From Pseudanabaena sp. Chao 1811 (GTDB taxonomy: Bacteria; Cyanobacteriota; Cyanobacteriia; Pseudanabaenales; Pseudanabaenaceae): a DNA stretch of 64,000 bases. Every line of letters starts with the position of its first letter. The stretch's first letter is position 1. Position numbers and translations under genes: made by a program. The notes under the pieces are model-generated. The model was not told the DNA's origin, did no database searches, and saw only the letters and a list, made by a program, of their open reading frames with translations. Shown one piece after another: positions 18,025 to 26,639 of the stretch. The DNA lies in assembly GCF_027942295.1 (NCBI RefSeq), contig NZ_CP101416.1:4078501-4142500 (forward strand). The letters run 5' to 3'.

Positions 18025-18246
18025 TTAATAGCTATCGGTTTTGCTGACTGTTGTATTAATCAATTGCTGATTAGCTTGATTAAGTCGATCCGCGATCGCT
18101 TCACGAACACCCGTATCTATATGGGAATCAGCGAGAACTTGCTGTGCCATTTCGCGATATTCGGCACTAGTAGTGAGGTCTACCTGATCGAGATTGCTGA
18201 GATTTTCATACACCATTTCAGGAGAAACCGAAACATTGCTTGCCAT
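18025..18246 (-). CDS. small conserved hypothetical protein
   Basis: 73 residues, acidic and helical, no membrane segment or Cys (SPEMVYENLSNLDQVDLTTS, AIADRLNQANQQLINTT). It looks like the short helical proteins common in cyanobacteria, but no family was recognised. AAGGAACAAATT lies before the ATG, giving a usable ribosome site. Separated from gltD by a hairpin (AAGGGGC/GCCCCTT, 18273-18290). Confidence 0.6.
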   Translation of the reverse strand: MASNVSVSPEMVYENLSNLDQVDLTTSAEYREMAQQVLADSHIDTGVREAIADRLNQANQQLINTTVSKTDSY

Positions 18247-18304
18247 AATTTGTTCCTTGAGTTATTACAGGTAAGGGGCTTACGCCCCTTGTCACGAAAC
18301 TGAT

Positions 18305-19789
18305 TTAGGGTAAATCTGTATCACCCATCAGATAGCGATCGCATTCACGGGCAGCACCACGACCCTCGTTAATTGCCCAAACAATAAGGCTTTGACCACG
18401 ACGGCAGTCTCCCGCCGCAAATACCTTGGGAAGACTAGTGGTGAATTGACCATGATTCGCTTTGACATTACTACGGGGATCACGTTCCACACCAAGAGAA
18501 TCAAGTAAAGGTTGCTCAGGACCAAGGAAGCCCATTGCTAAGAGAACTAATTGAGCAGGAATTACCTTCTCAGTGCCAGCTACATGCTTAGGAATGAACT
18601 GACCTTTTTCATTGCGTTCCCATTGCACTTGCACGGTGTGAACAGATTTGACCTGACCGTTTTCGTCTCCTTCAATCTTAGTCGCAGTAGTGATATAAGC
18701 TCTAGGATCGTCACCAAACTTAGCACTCGCTTCCTCTTGTCCATAGTCCATCTTGTAGACTTTGGGCCATTCTGGCCAAGGATTGTCCTTAGCGCGAGTT
18801 TCAGGAGGCTTAGGCATAATTTCTAGCTGGACAACACTATTGCAGCCATGACGAATTGAAGTGCCAACGCAGTCGGTTCCTGTATCACCACCACCAATGA
18901 TCACGACATCTTTACCTTGTGCCGAGATGAAGTCATCACCAGCTTGACCATTGAGAACTGCCTTAGTATTTGCAGTGAGAAATTCCATTGCAAAATGAAT
19001 TCCCTTAAGTTCACGCCCTTCAATGCTGAGATCGCGAGGTTTGGTTGCTCCTGTGCAGAGAACTACAGCATCAAATTCATTGAGCAGAGTCTCCGCAGGT
19101 AGATCTTTACCAATTTCGGTATTACAGACAAACTTTACCCCCTCTTGTTCGAGGATATTCAAGCGGCGCATCACCACCTTTTGCTTGTCCAATTTCATGT
19201 TAGGGATTCCATACATTAGTAATCCCCCTGGGCGATCGGCGCGTTCATATACAGTTACCCAATGCCCTGCTTTGTTCAGTTGAGCTGCGGCACTTAATCC
19301 TGCGGGGCCTGAGCCAATCACAGCAACCTTTTTGCCAGTACGTTTAGCAGGTGGTTCAGGAACAATCCAGCCTTCTTCCCAACCCTTATCAATGATGGAA
19401 TACTCAATATTCTTAATCGTTACAGGTGGGTTGGTGATCCCCAAGACACAGGAACCTTCGCAGGGGGCAGGGCAAACACGACCTGTAAATTCTGGGAAAT
19501 TGTTGGTTTTATGCAGACGATCCAGAGCCTCTCGCCATAGTCCGCGATATACCAAGTCGTTCCATTCGGGAATGAGGTTATTGATTGGGCAGCCGCTTGC
19601 CATGCCACTAATGAGATTGCCTGTATGACAAAATGGCGTACCACAGTCCATACAGCGTGCACCCTGATTGCGAAGCTTTTCATCGGGCATATGCAGATGA
19701 AATTCATCCCAATTTTTGATGCGATCGCTTGGTGGTAGTTCAGACGGTGCTTCGCGGAGGTACTCAATAAATCCTGTCGGTTTTCCCAT
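18305..19789 (-). CDS. gltD: glutamate synthase small subunit (NADPH-type)
   Basis: 494 residues. N-terminal Fe-S region with [28 protein letters not shown] and [13 protein letters not shown] (two [4Fe-4S] ligand sets). FAD site [18 protein letters not shown], pyridine-nucleotide site [17 protein letters not shown], and the C-terminal [18 protein letters not shown] flavin motif. It passes electrons from NAD(P)H to the large subunit, which is not in this window. Length and order match GltD; related NADPH-dependent oxidoreductases are the alternative. Confidence 0.94.
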   Translation of the reverse strand: MGKPTGFIEYLREAPSELPPSDRIKNWDEFHLHMPDEKLRNQGARCMDCGTPFCHTGNLISGMASGCPINNLIPEWNDLVYRGLWREALDRLHKTNNFPEFTGRVCPAPCEGSCVLGITNPPVTIKNIEYSIIDKGWEEGWIVPEPPAKRTGKKVAVIGSGPAGLSAAAQLNKAGHWVTVYERADRPGGLLMYGIPNMKLDKQKVVMRRLNILEQEGVKFVCNTEIGKDLPAETLLNEFDAVVLCTGATKPRDLSIEGRELKGIHFAMEFLTANTKAVLNGQAGDDFISAQGKDVVIIGGGDTGTDCVGTSIRHGCNSVVQLEIMPKPPETRAKDNPWPEWPKVYKMDYGQEEASAKFGDDPRAYITTATKIEGDENGQVKSVHTVQVQWERNEKGQFIPKHVAGTEKVIPAQLVLLAMGFLGPEQPLLDSLGVERDPRSNVKANHGQFTTSLPKVFAAGDCRRGQSLIVWAINEGRGAARECDRYLMGDTDLP

Positions 19790-19840
19790 TGCTTTTCGTT
19801 TCTATGTTTTATCAAATAGCCTATAAGGGTTCTGCGATTT

Positions 19841-19902
19841 AATAAAGAACCAGTTTTTTGTGGCGCGGCAAAGCCGCGCCACAAAAAATCGGTTCTTTAT
19901 TT
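19841..19902. repeat. palindrome upstream of gltD
   Basis: Arms AATAAAGAACC and the complement, with inner stem TTTTTTGTGGCGCGGC-AAA-GCCGCGCCACAAAAAA. Long near-perfect inverted repeat with a GC-AAA-GC centre. Confidence 0.8.
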
Positions 19903-20016
19903 TACTGCTAGTCCCTAAATTATTTTTAAACTGCTTAACTTGTTCTAAGCAGATTTTACGGGTTTCCTTAATATTAGTTAACGTTGTCACCTCAGACAAC
20001 ATTTAATATCCTTATT

Positions 20017-20165
20017 TAACGTCAGTTCGGGTTAAGCTGGCAAATTTTAACAGTCCAAAAGTAAAAGCCTTGCTAAGCAAGGCTTTTACTTTTAGTTTTT
20101 GAGAGAGGGTTTGCTACGCAAACCCTCTCTCAAAAAACGTTTCAAATTATCCCGAACTCGCGTTA
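20017..20165. repeat. TIR-bounded double-hairpin element, copy 1
   Basis: Begins TAACGTCAGTTCGGGTTAAG and ends in the complement of TAACGCGAGTTCGGGATAAT. Inside are two perfect hairpins: AAAAGTAAAAGCCTTGC-TAA-... and TTGAGAGAGGGTTTGC-TAC-.... Other copies are at 27382, 32051, 40866 and 55510. Confidence 0.88.
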
Positions 20166-20304
20166 TTTAATGAAGAAGCCGACTTTTTGTGGTACGACTA
20201 AGCTGCACAACAAAAAGTCGGGGCTTTACGAAGGGCTTTAATACAAAGCTATGTCATCCGAGATCCCCAACTTTTAGGAAAGCCAGAGATCTCAACATCG
20301 AATT

Positions 20305-22719
20305 TTAAAGAGTCACAGTGATCGCAATTTCATCACCGTCATATTTAGCAAGATCGATAAAATTCCCTTCCACAACCTGACCATTAACAAGCATCTGTTT
20401 CACAGCACTATGATTAGTCACTGTAAGTGAGAGAGTCTTGCCGCGAAACTTGCGCTCTGCCGTAAATCCAGACCACTCGCTCGGAATTTTGGGATCGATG
20501 ATCATCCCTGTAAATGTGGGCTGGAAACCTAAGATGTAATCAATACCAATACGAAGCATCCATACGGCTGTACCTGTGAGCCATGAATGGCTTGCCTGAC
20601 CTTGGGTTTCGTGATCTGGACTGGTGACATATTCAGGATAGACGTATGGCTCAGTCTCAAAGCGATCGCATTTTGCCTCAGTCGCCTGTGAGGAATTAAT
20701 CGGCATCATGCGGCGATAGATTTCCCAAGCAAATTCCGTATCACCATTGAGAAGAGAAGCTAGCACAAACCATGAGGAAGCGTGGTTAAACACTGCGCCA
20801 TTTTCTTTCTTCCCAGGGACGCAACGACTGATTAGCCCAACAGTATCATCTATTTCCGTAAAAGATGGCGCGACGATTTGCATTCCGAAAGGTGTGGCGA
20901 GATATTCACGACTGCTTGCTAGACAACGGTCAGCGCGATCGCTTGGTGCAAGTTCCGAAATTACCGCCCATGATTGGGCATTGAGGAAGATTTTGCCCTG
21001 AGTTGCACTCGATACGCCGATGGGTTCGCCATTGTCACGGAAGGCGCGTAAATACCATTCGCCATCCCAACAGACATCATTGGTCACTTGGCGCAAATGC
21101 TCATAGAACTTTTGGAAACGATCTAAGGCGGCGCGATCGCCTTGCTGTTCGCAGACGGGCAGAGATTTTTTCAGCACATAGCCCAAGAAAAATGCGCCCC
21201 AAGTGGTTTCGCCTTTACCCTGTGCGCCGACATGGTCGAGAGTGTCATTCCAATCCCCTGTGAAAATGCGCGGCATTCCTCTTTCGCCTGTATTGGCGAT
21301 CGCAAAGTCTAGCGCCCTTACCAAATGCTCATAGACTGTGCCTGAAGTCTCATCATGATAGGGAACGACTTCTTCAAGAATTGAAAAATCACCAGTTTCC
21401 TTGAGATATTCGACAATTCCAAAGGGAATCCATAAAGGCGTATCGGAATGGTTAGTGCGTTCGCCTGTATTGGTTAGGACAAAATAATTATGTAAAGTGG
21501 AACCATCCTTAAATTGGAAGTTCAGCGCTTTAATCAATCTTTCTCTCACTCGTGCAGGATCGACCATGACTACGCCCAGAATATCCTGAAAGCGATCGCG
21601 CATTCCCGTACCAAACAGCAATCCGCCGTGATAATAGCCCGAATTTCGCGCCATATCAAAGGTGACAGCCGCCTGATACTGATTCCAGACATTGATCATC
21701 GCATTAAAGGCTTCATCGGGCGTATGCACCTGCACACAGGACAAATGCTGATCCCATTTTTGTCTTAAATTACTGAAATAGTTATCAACTATTTCAATAA
21801 TCTTGCTCCCCTCTCCTGCGGGAGAGGGGCTGGGGGTGAGGGCGGGACTTTCTCCCTTTGGTGCAATCTCCAAAGTCACCGCAAAATCCACAGAACTATT
21901 TGCCGCCAAGCTAATCTTCGACTGCAAAGCCACCACAGGATCACCTGCCGTAATCTCCGTATTCTGCATCACCCCTGTTTCCACGGCAACAGGATTGGCT
22001 TCCGATCGCCATCTGCCGATAAAAGTATCAAGACTACTATCAAAGCCAGAGATCGGCAGGCTTTGCGAGAAATAAATCTGATACTTCCAATCAATATTTG
22101 GTTGCTTAACCGAAACTCCCTTATTCAACACCCAATAGCGGCGCGTAGCGACTAGAGCTTGCAAATCTTGATCAAAATGTATATCTGTAAAATGCTTATC
22201 ATTGGGCTGATTGATTTGATCATTGAGAGCATTGCCCATCAACAATTCCAAGAAGGAATAAATCTCTAAATCACGGGCTTGTCCAGAAAGTTCCGTTAAC
22301 TTCACGCGCCAAACTTCCGCATTGGTATCTGTCGGCACAAAGTAAGTAATTTCCCCACGAATTCCATTAATCTCCGTGGTAATCTTTGTGTAGCCCTGAC
22401 CATGCCGACATTCATAAAAGTCATAGTTCAAATCAATCGTCGGAGCCCAACTCAGTGACCAATATTTCCCCGTTGCACTATCTTTGACCATCACATAACG
22501 TCCGGGGCGATCCCAAGGTAGACAGTTATAGCGCATTCGACTGATGCGGTTATCCCGTGGCGATTCCAAAAAGCTAAAGCCGCCACCTGTATGGGAAATT
22601 AGCCCTGCATACTGGCTATTCCACATATAGTTAAACCAAGGGCGCGGGGTGCGCGGATTTGTAATCACAAATTCCCGATAATCTTCGGTGTAATAGCCGT
22701 ATTGGTTTGCGATCGCCAC
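20305..22719 (-). CDS. GH94-family glycoside phosphorylase-like protein
   Basis: 804 residues, about the size of cellobiose/cellodextrin/chitobiose phosphorylases. The GTG start is forced by a TAA two codons upstream. Conserved parts are the beta-sandwich N-terminus (WFNYMWNSQYAGLISHTGGG), NSGYYHGGLLFGTGMRDRFQ of the (alpha/alpha)6 barrel, and RIFTGDWNDTLDHVG with the catalytic-acid Asp region (about residue 486-497). Probably phosphorolysis of a beta-linked disaccharide; the substrate cannot be read from sequence. A palindrome-encoded peptide (ALTPSPSPAGEG) interrupts residues ~293-305. Divergent from the EndoU gene. Confidence 0.87.
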   Translation of the reverse strand: MAIANQYGYYTEDYREFVITNPRTPRPWFNYMWNSQYAGLISHTGGGFSFLESPRDNRISRMRYNCLPWDRPGRYVMVKDSATGKYWSLSWAPTIDLNYDFYECRHGQGYTKITTEINGIRGEITYFVPTDTNAEVWRVKLTELSGQARDLEIYSFLELLMGNALNDQINQPNDKHFTDIHFDQDLQALVATRRYWVLNKGVSVKQPNIDWKYQIYFSQSLPISGFDSSLDTFIGRWRSEANPVAVETGVMQNTEITAGDPVVALQSKISLAANSSVDFAVTLEIAPKGESPALTPSPSPAGEGSKIIEIVDNYFSNLRQKWDQHLSCVQVHTPDEAFNAMINVWNQYQAAVTFDMARNSGYYHGGLLFGTGMRDRFQDILGVVMVDPARVRERLIKALNFQFKDGSTLHNYFVLTNTGERTNHSDTPLWIPFGIVEYLKETGDFSILEEVVPYHDETSGTVYEHLVRALDFAIANTGERGMPRIFTGDWNDTLDHVGAQGKGETTWGAFFLGYVLKKSLPVCEQQGDRAALDRFQKFYEHLRQVTNDVCWDGEWYLRAFRDNGEPIGVSSATQGKIFLNAQSWAVISELAPSDRADRCLASSREYLATPFGMQIVAPSFTEIDDTVGLISRCVPGKKENGAVFNHASSWFVLASLLNGDTEFAWEIYRRMMPINSSQATEAKCDRFETEPYVYPEYVTSPDHETQGQASHSWLTGTAVWMLRIGIDYILGFQPTFTGMIIDPKIPSEWSGFTAERKFRGKTLSLTVTNHSAVKQMLVNGQVVEGNFIDLAKYDGDEIAITVTL
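21806..21842. repeat. palindromic repeat inserted in frame in GH94 gene
   Basis: CTCCCCTCTCCTGCGGGAGA followed by GGGGCTGGGGGTGAGGG, half-length relative of the 12763 and 60184 repeats. It is read as ALTPSPSPAGEG in the protein. Confidence 0.82.
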
Positions 22720-22854
22720 AGTTTAAAATTTTCCTTATTTGTATTGGATTTGTATTGAATGGTTAAGGTTCTATGACTTATCATAAAACCTAAGTAAATT
22801 GCGCCATTGATTATCTCAATTTTTCACCCAATTTTTTAGAGTAGCTGCAAAACT

Positions 22855-23415
22855 ATGGCAAATCCCATGATCTCTAAATTAGCCGTTGGCTTTGCATCAC
22901 TAGGGGCAATATTTAGCGCAGGTTTCCTCAACCCTCAAGTTGCCGAGCTACCAACCAAGCCTGCGGCGATGATTGTCCAGACTTCAAATACGACCATTGC
23001 CAAAGCCCCAGTCGCGAAGCCACTCACAATTAATCAAAAGCACATTTTTGAAGGAGAAATCAATCGTAAGGGATTAGCAGTCGGCTATCACCACCGACCT
23101 AATGGTAAGGATACTGCTAATGCGAGAATGGTCAAGCTCACAGGTATGCCGAATACGCAAGGTGTATATATAGGTCGCGTTGAAATTCGCAATCTAAATA
23201 CGGGTAAATGGGTCAGCAAATTATCCAGCTCTACTTTTTTCCCCGATCGCTGGTCTCAGGCACAAGTTTTGACAGAAATTCAGGGTGCTTTTGCATCGGC
23301 AAATAAAAACAAGGAACCTTGGCAAGGTACTTCTCCAAGTGGGCTCAAAATCGAGGGTTACTACAACAAAACGACAAATACAATTACCACCGCTTATCCC
23401 ATCTATCGCCGATGA
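22855..23415 (+). CDS. exported EndoU-type nuclease domain protein
   Basis: 186 residues. A hydrophobic N-terminus (about 6-30) looks like a signal peptide or anchor, followed by a low-complexity linker to about 56. The rest matches the bacterial EndoU nuclease fold of contact-dependent toxins: HIFEGEI (His63), GLAVGYHHRPNG (His79/His80), and the C-terminal ITTAYPIYR (Thr178-Thr179, Tyr181). The candidate catalytic His pair and the Thr/Tyr motif are present. EndoU domains cut RNA. There is no large delivery protein here, so it is a stand-alone exported toxin or a scavenging RNase. Its TGA overlaps the next gene (ATGA), implying coupled expression. Confidence 0.75.
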   Translation: MANPMISKLAVGFASLGAIFSAGFLNPQVAELPTKPAAMIVQTSNTTIAKAPVAKPLTINQKHIFEGEINRKGLAVGYHHRPNGKDTANARMVKLTGMPNTQGVYIGRVEIRNLNTGKWVSKLSSSTFFPDRWSQAQVLTEIQGAFASANKNKEPWQGTSPSGLKIEGYYNKTTNTITTAYPIYRR

Positions 23416-23741
23416 TTAATATTCAGTTTTATAGAGATGCGGAAGGCTACTTCAAGGCTGATACTGACGCACAGTATTTACTGCTCGGTCAATACTTTGA
23501 GACGGAAGTGCAAGGTGTTATCGGAGTCTGTGCAGATCTTTTGGAAACAATCCAAGAAATTGAAATAGGCGATCGCAATGGACTAGAAGGGGTGGGTAAT
23601 GCCTATGGGCTTAAAATCAATTCTACAAGAGTAACGATCTGGAATGAGTTTGCTGAAAACGAACAAACTTTAGATATTCCTTTATCTGACTTTAAGCAAG
23701 TTCTAGAAAATTGCTACATATTTTTACAAACGATGAGTTGA
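23412..23741 (+). CDS. YacL/UPF0231-like protein, candidate EndoU immunity
   Basis: 109 residues starting at an ATG that overlaps the stop of the EndoU gene. The pattern FYRDAEGYFKADTD ... GNAYGLKINSTRVTIWNE ... LSDFKQVLENCYIFLQ resembles the YacL/UPF0231 layout, by inspection only. No signal peptide; acidic (net negative), as expected for a protein binding a basic RNase. Tight coupling to the toxin-like gene makes an immunity role plausible but unproven. Confidence 0.6.
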   Translation: MINIQFYRDAEGYFKADTDAQYLLLGQYFETEVQGVIGVCADLLETIQEIEIGDRNGLEGVGNAYGLKINSTRVTIWNEFAENEQTLDIPLSDFKQVLENCYIFLQTMS

Positions 23742-23746
23742 AATTT

Positions 23747-24157
23747 ATGGGAACTTGGGCTGTTGATGCTTTTGGTAACGATGATGCTTGTGATTGGACG
23801 TATGAACTGGAAAAAGTAAATGATCTCTCGTTAGTAGAAGCTGCTCTTGACGTAGTGCTTAACTCTGGTGAAGAAGGGGTGGAATCCTCAGAAGCTACTG
23901 AGGCGATCGCGGCGATTGAAGTCATTGCAAGATTGCAAGGCAATTGGGGCAAGCGGAGTGCCTATTCCGAGAGGCTGGATCAGTGGGTGAAAAATAACAA
24001 AATTCAGCCATCAACCGATCTAGTTCACAAAGCCCATTTAGCGATTGCGTGTATTCTCAGCGATAATTCTGAATTAAACGAATTATGGCAGGAAACTGAG
24101 GACTATGAAGATTGGTTAGCATCTATCGCTGACTTAAAAAATCGTGTCAACAAATAG
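23747..24157 (+). CDS. DUF4259-like protein
   Basis: 136 residues from ATG 23747, five bases after the preceding stop. The N-terminus MGTWAVDAFGNDDACDWTYE is the typical start of DUF4259 proteins (MGxWGxxxFxNDDAxDW). Acidic and helical. Such proteins are often orphan single-domain genes and also appear near polymorphic-toxin loci. Third gene of the EndoU cluster. Confidence 0.8.
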   Translation: MGTWAVDAFGNDDACDWTYELEKVNDLSLVEAALDVVLNSGEEGVESSEATEAIAAIEVIARLQGNWGKRSAYSERLDQWVKNNKIQPSTDLVHKAHLAIACILSDNSELNELWQETEDYEDWLASIADLKNRVNK

Positions 24158-24214
24158 TGAAGAATATGCCGTCTGCTAAGCAGATGGCTATTGTTTTTTA
24201 ATAGGAGCGGATTA

Positions 24215-24643
24215 ATGGGAACGACAATCTGGGTCTTAAGTAAGAACAAAACAACGGAAGGTGATGACTGGGATCATTCAGCCCTATTTTATGCCGTAGA
24301 GAAACTTGACTCTATCTGCGATCGCTTGGGATTATCAAAGCTTTCCTCATTTCTCGACTGGATGGATTTTGATTTAAATATGTCTGAAGATGAGGATGAG
24401 GAATTTCCTGATGAAGACGTATTGATAGATAGAGCATCGTGGTTTAATCCCTCAGAAGCTTTGCCAATGCTGAGAGCTTTACGCGAATATGTGGCGAGTA
24501 ATGAGTCTGAGCTTGTCAGTCTTTTGGAGCAAGGCAAAGAGCATCTCTCCGAAGAGCTGCTAGAAGACTTAGATGATTGCATATCCAAAGTTGAGAAAAT
24601 TGCAACAGAGGGAGATTTATTCCATTTCTGTGTTGTCATGTAA
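24215..24643 (+). CDS. acidic hypothetical protein, possible immunity-type gene
   Basis: 142 residues; ATG 24215 follows TAGGAGCGG at a good distance, while the frame-extending TTG upstream is unneeded. Strongly acidic, including a run of Asp/Glu near residues 56-66 (SEDEDEEFPDEDV) and a helical C-terminus. The N-terminus MGTTIWVLSKNKTTEGDDWD and the phrase SWFNPSEALPMLRALREYV resemble small intracellular immunity-like proteins, but no family is certain. The start of the cysteine desulfurase gene is 6 bases after the stop. Confidence 0.6.
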   Translation: MGTTIWVLSKNKTTEGDDWDHSALFYAVEKLDSICDRLGLSKLSSFLDWMDFDLNMSEDEDEEFPDEDVLIDRASWFNPSEALPMLRALREYVASNESELVSLLEQGKEHLSEELLEDLDDCISKVEKIATEGDLFHFCVVM

Positions 24644-24648
24644 ATAAT

Positions 24649-25803
24649 ATGAAAAGACCAATTTATCTTGATTGCCATGCTACAACTCCCGTCGATAAAC
24701 GAGTGTTGGAAGCGATGCTTCCCTATTTTTCCGCATCCTTTGGCAATCCCGCTAGTGTTGGTCACTTTTATGGATGGGAGGCAGAAGCCGCAGTCAAATT
24801 GGCACGGGAGATAATTGCCAATTCTATTAATGCAACACCTGAAGAAATTATCTTTACCAGTGGTGCAACGGAATCGAATAATCTGGCGATCAAGGGTATT
24901 GCTGAAGCCTATCATCACAATGGCAAACACATTATCACCGTGCAAACAGAGCATAGTGCGATTCTCGATCCCTGTGCTTATTTAGAATCCCTTGGTTTTG
25001 AGATTACCTACTTACCCGTTCAACCCGATGGCTTGATTGATTTACAGGAACTAGAAGCAGCGATTCGTTTCGATACGATTTTAATTTCGGTAATGGCAGC
25101 AAATAATGAGATTGGGATCTTGCAACCGATCGCTGAAATTGGACAAATTTGTCGTGATCGCCAAGTTTTATTTCATAGCGATGCTGCTCAAGCGATCGGT
25201 AAAATCCCCCTTGATGTGATGGCAATGAATATTGATTTGATGTCATTCACTGCCCATAAGATCTATGGGGCAAAGGGTATTGGAGCGTTATATGTACGTC
25301 GTCGCAATCCGCGAGTGAACATTGCCCCCCAGTTACATGGCGGTGGACATGAGCGGGGAATGCGTTCAGGTACTCTTTATACACCACAAATTGTGGGGTT
25401 TGCGAAGGCTCTAGAAATTGCGATCGCATCTCAATCTGAAGAACAGCAACAAACATTAACTCTACGTCAACATCTATGGAAAAGATTGGGCGAACTTGAT
25501 GGCATTATGCTCAACGGACATCCCACTCAACGCCTTGCAGGAAACCTGAATGTGAGTTTCTCAAAGATCAATGGATCAGCCTTGATGAAATCTCTGCAAC
25601 CAATTGTAGCGGTTTCATCGGGTTCTGCTTGTACTGCTGCCAAAACTGCACCATCCCATGTTCTCATGGCTCTAGGTCATTCCAAAGATTTAGCCTATGC
25701 TTCCATTCGGTTTGGAATAGGTAGATTTAATACCTTTAATGAGATAGAAACAGTCGCTAATCATGTCATAGCTACAGTGCGATCGCTAACTTCTCAAAAA
25801 TGA
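24649..25803 (+). CDS. cysteine desulfurase (NifS/IscS-like)
   Basis: 384 residues, PLP-dependent aminotransferase class V. It takes sulfur from cysteine for Fe-S clusters and thio-modification. PLP lysine Lys204 lies in SFTAHKIYGAKG; the persulfide Cys328 lies in SGSACTAAKTAPSHVL; N-terminal PIYLDCHATTPVDKRVLEAM is standard. Whether it is the housekeeping IscS or a specialised paralogue cannot be decided: no iscU, sufBCD or nif gene is adjacent. Six bases after the acidic protein gene, so possibly cotranscribed with the EndoU cluster. Confidence 0.93.
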   Translation: MKRPIYLDCHATTPVDKRVLEAMLPYFSASFGNPASVGHFYGWEAEAAVKLAREIIANSINATPEEIIFTSGATESNNLAIKGIAEAYHHNGKHIITVQTEHSAILDPCAYLESLGFEITYLPVQPDGLIDLQELEAAIRFDTILISVMAANNEIGILQPIAEIGQICRDRQVLFHSDAAQAIGKIPLDVMAMNIDLMSFTAHKIYGAKGIGALYVRRRNPRVNIAPQLHGGGHERGMRSGTLYTPQIVGFAKALEIAIASQSEEQQQTLTLRQHLWKRLGELDGIMLNGHPTQRLAGNLNVSFSKINGSALMKSLQPIVAVSSGSACTAAKTAPSHVLMALGHSKDLAYASIRFGIGRFNTFNEIETVANHVIATVRSLTSQK

Positions 25804-25899
25804 TTAATTTAAGTCAGCGTCCCGTTTAATAAGATCAATTGGAACTATTACAAACAATGTCCCGTCATCCGTAGGTACTCCTGAAACTCCTCACAACAT

Positions 25900-26487
25900 A
25901 TGTCAAAACTTTCTCATCTAAAAGCTGCTAATATCTTACCCAATCAAATTGCGACTTCTTTAGCATTAACCACCATCCTATCTATAAGTGGTAGCTTAAC
26001 CTTTATCCATAATTTTCCTGCTTTTGCCGATCCTATTAACACTGATTACAGCAGTAAAAAAGTTGAAATCAAGCCTGTTGTTATCCCGCAAAATCAGTTG
26101 CCAGAGCCTTTACAACGTGCGGTAATTTTTCGAGAGATATCTAGTGGTGGTATTACGGGAGCCACCTATCAAACAGTTTTGCTCAATGACGGAACTTTAA
26201 ACCGTATACGCATTGGGGATACGAATGATTCAGAACGCAGTGTTCGTAAAGTGTCTGTGGAGCAATTAAAACAGTTTAAAAAATTGTTGCAGAAACATAA
26301 TATAGCTAAGTTCAACAATCTTAGCTATCCCGCACCTAGAGGCGCAGCAGATTACATTACCTACACCATCAGCAGCAAAGAAGGGACATTTCAATACAAC
26401 GACATTTCTCAAAACGGACTGCCCAACAAATTGCAATCTGTAGTTTTCGCTTGGAAGCAGATTAAAACTAATGCAAAACCCTTATAA
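25900..26487 (+). CDS. exported protein of unknown function
   Basis: 195 residues. A long hydrophobic segment at about 18-37 followed by FPAFADP suggests Sec export with cleavage after the Ala-x-Ala near residue 43. The mature part has IFREISSGGITGATYQTVLL, a pattern seen in small periplasmic cyanobacterial proteins, and a C-terminal IKTNAKPL tail. No known domain. A perfect hairpin (26504-26554) follows the stop. Confidence 0.65.
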   Translation: MSKLSHLKAANILPNQIATSLALTTILSISGSLTFIHNFPAFADPINTDYSSKKVEIKPVVIPQNQLPEPLQRAVIFREISSGGITGATYQTVLLNDGTLNRIRIGDTNDSERSVRKVSVEQLKQFKKLLQKHNIAKFNNLSYPAPRGAADYITYTISSKEGTFQYNDISQNGLPNKLQSVVFAWKQIKTNAKPL

Positions 26488-26503
26488 GCTTTAGTATGCT
26501 TAT

Positions 26504-26554
26504 AACCCAGATTGTAGTGCCGCTCGCGTGGCGAGCGGCACTACAATCTGGGTT
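26504..26554 (+). terminator. hairpin downstream of exported protein gene
   Basis: AACCCAGATTGTAGTGCCGC with centre CGC-GTG-GCG, perfect 24-bp stem, followed by TATTTTAT. Likely terminator and one of the GC-NNN-GC palindromes. Confidence 0.7.
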
Positions 26555-26639
26555 TATTTTATAGTAAGTTATGACATCGGACGATGAGAGAATAATTACT
26601 TAAATAATTATTTTTAAAACTAACTTGAGATAAATCTGC

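Larger units (their letters stand above)
19790..20304. other. 515-base intergenic region made of palindromes
   Basis: No gene seen. It contains three palindromic units: 19841-19902 (AATAAAGAACC arms, GGC-AAA-GCC centre), the TIR-bounded double hairpin 20017-20165, and a weaker one at 20173-20232 built around AGCCGACTTTTTGTGG. The gltD promoter should lie near 19790-19840. Confidence 0.7.

Noticed and set aside
24289-24954. 221-codon minus-strand ORF
   Set aside because: Overlaps the acidic protein and the cysteine desulfurase in antisense; Ser/Cys-rich composition is typical of a reversed frame.
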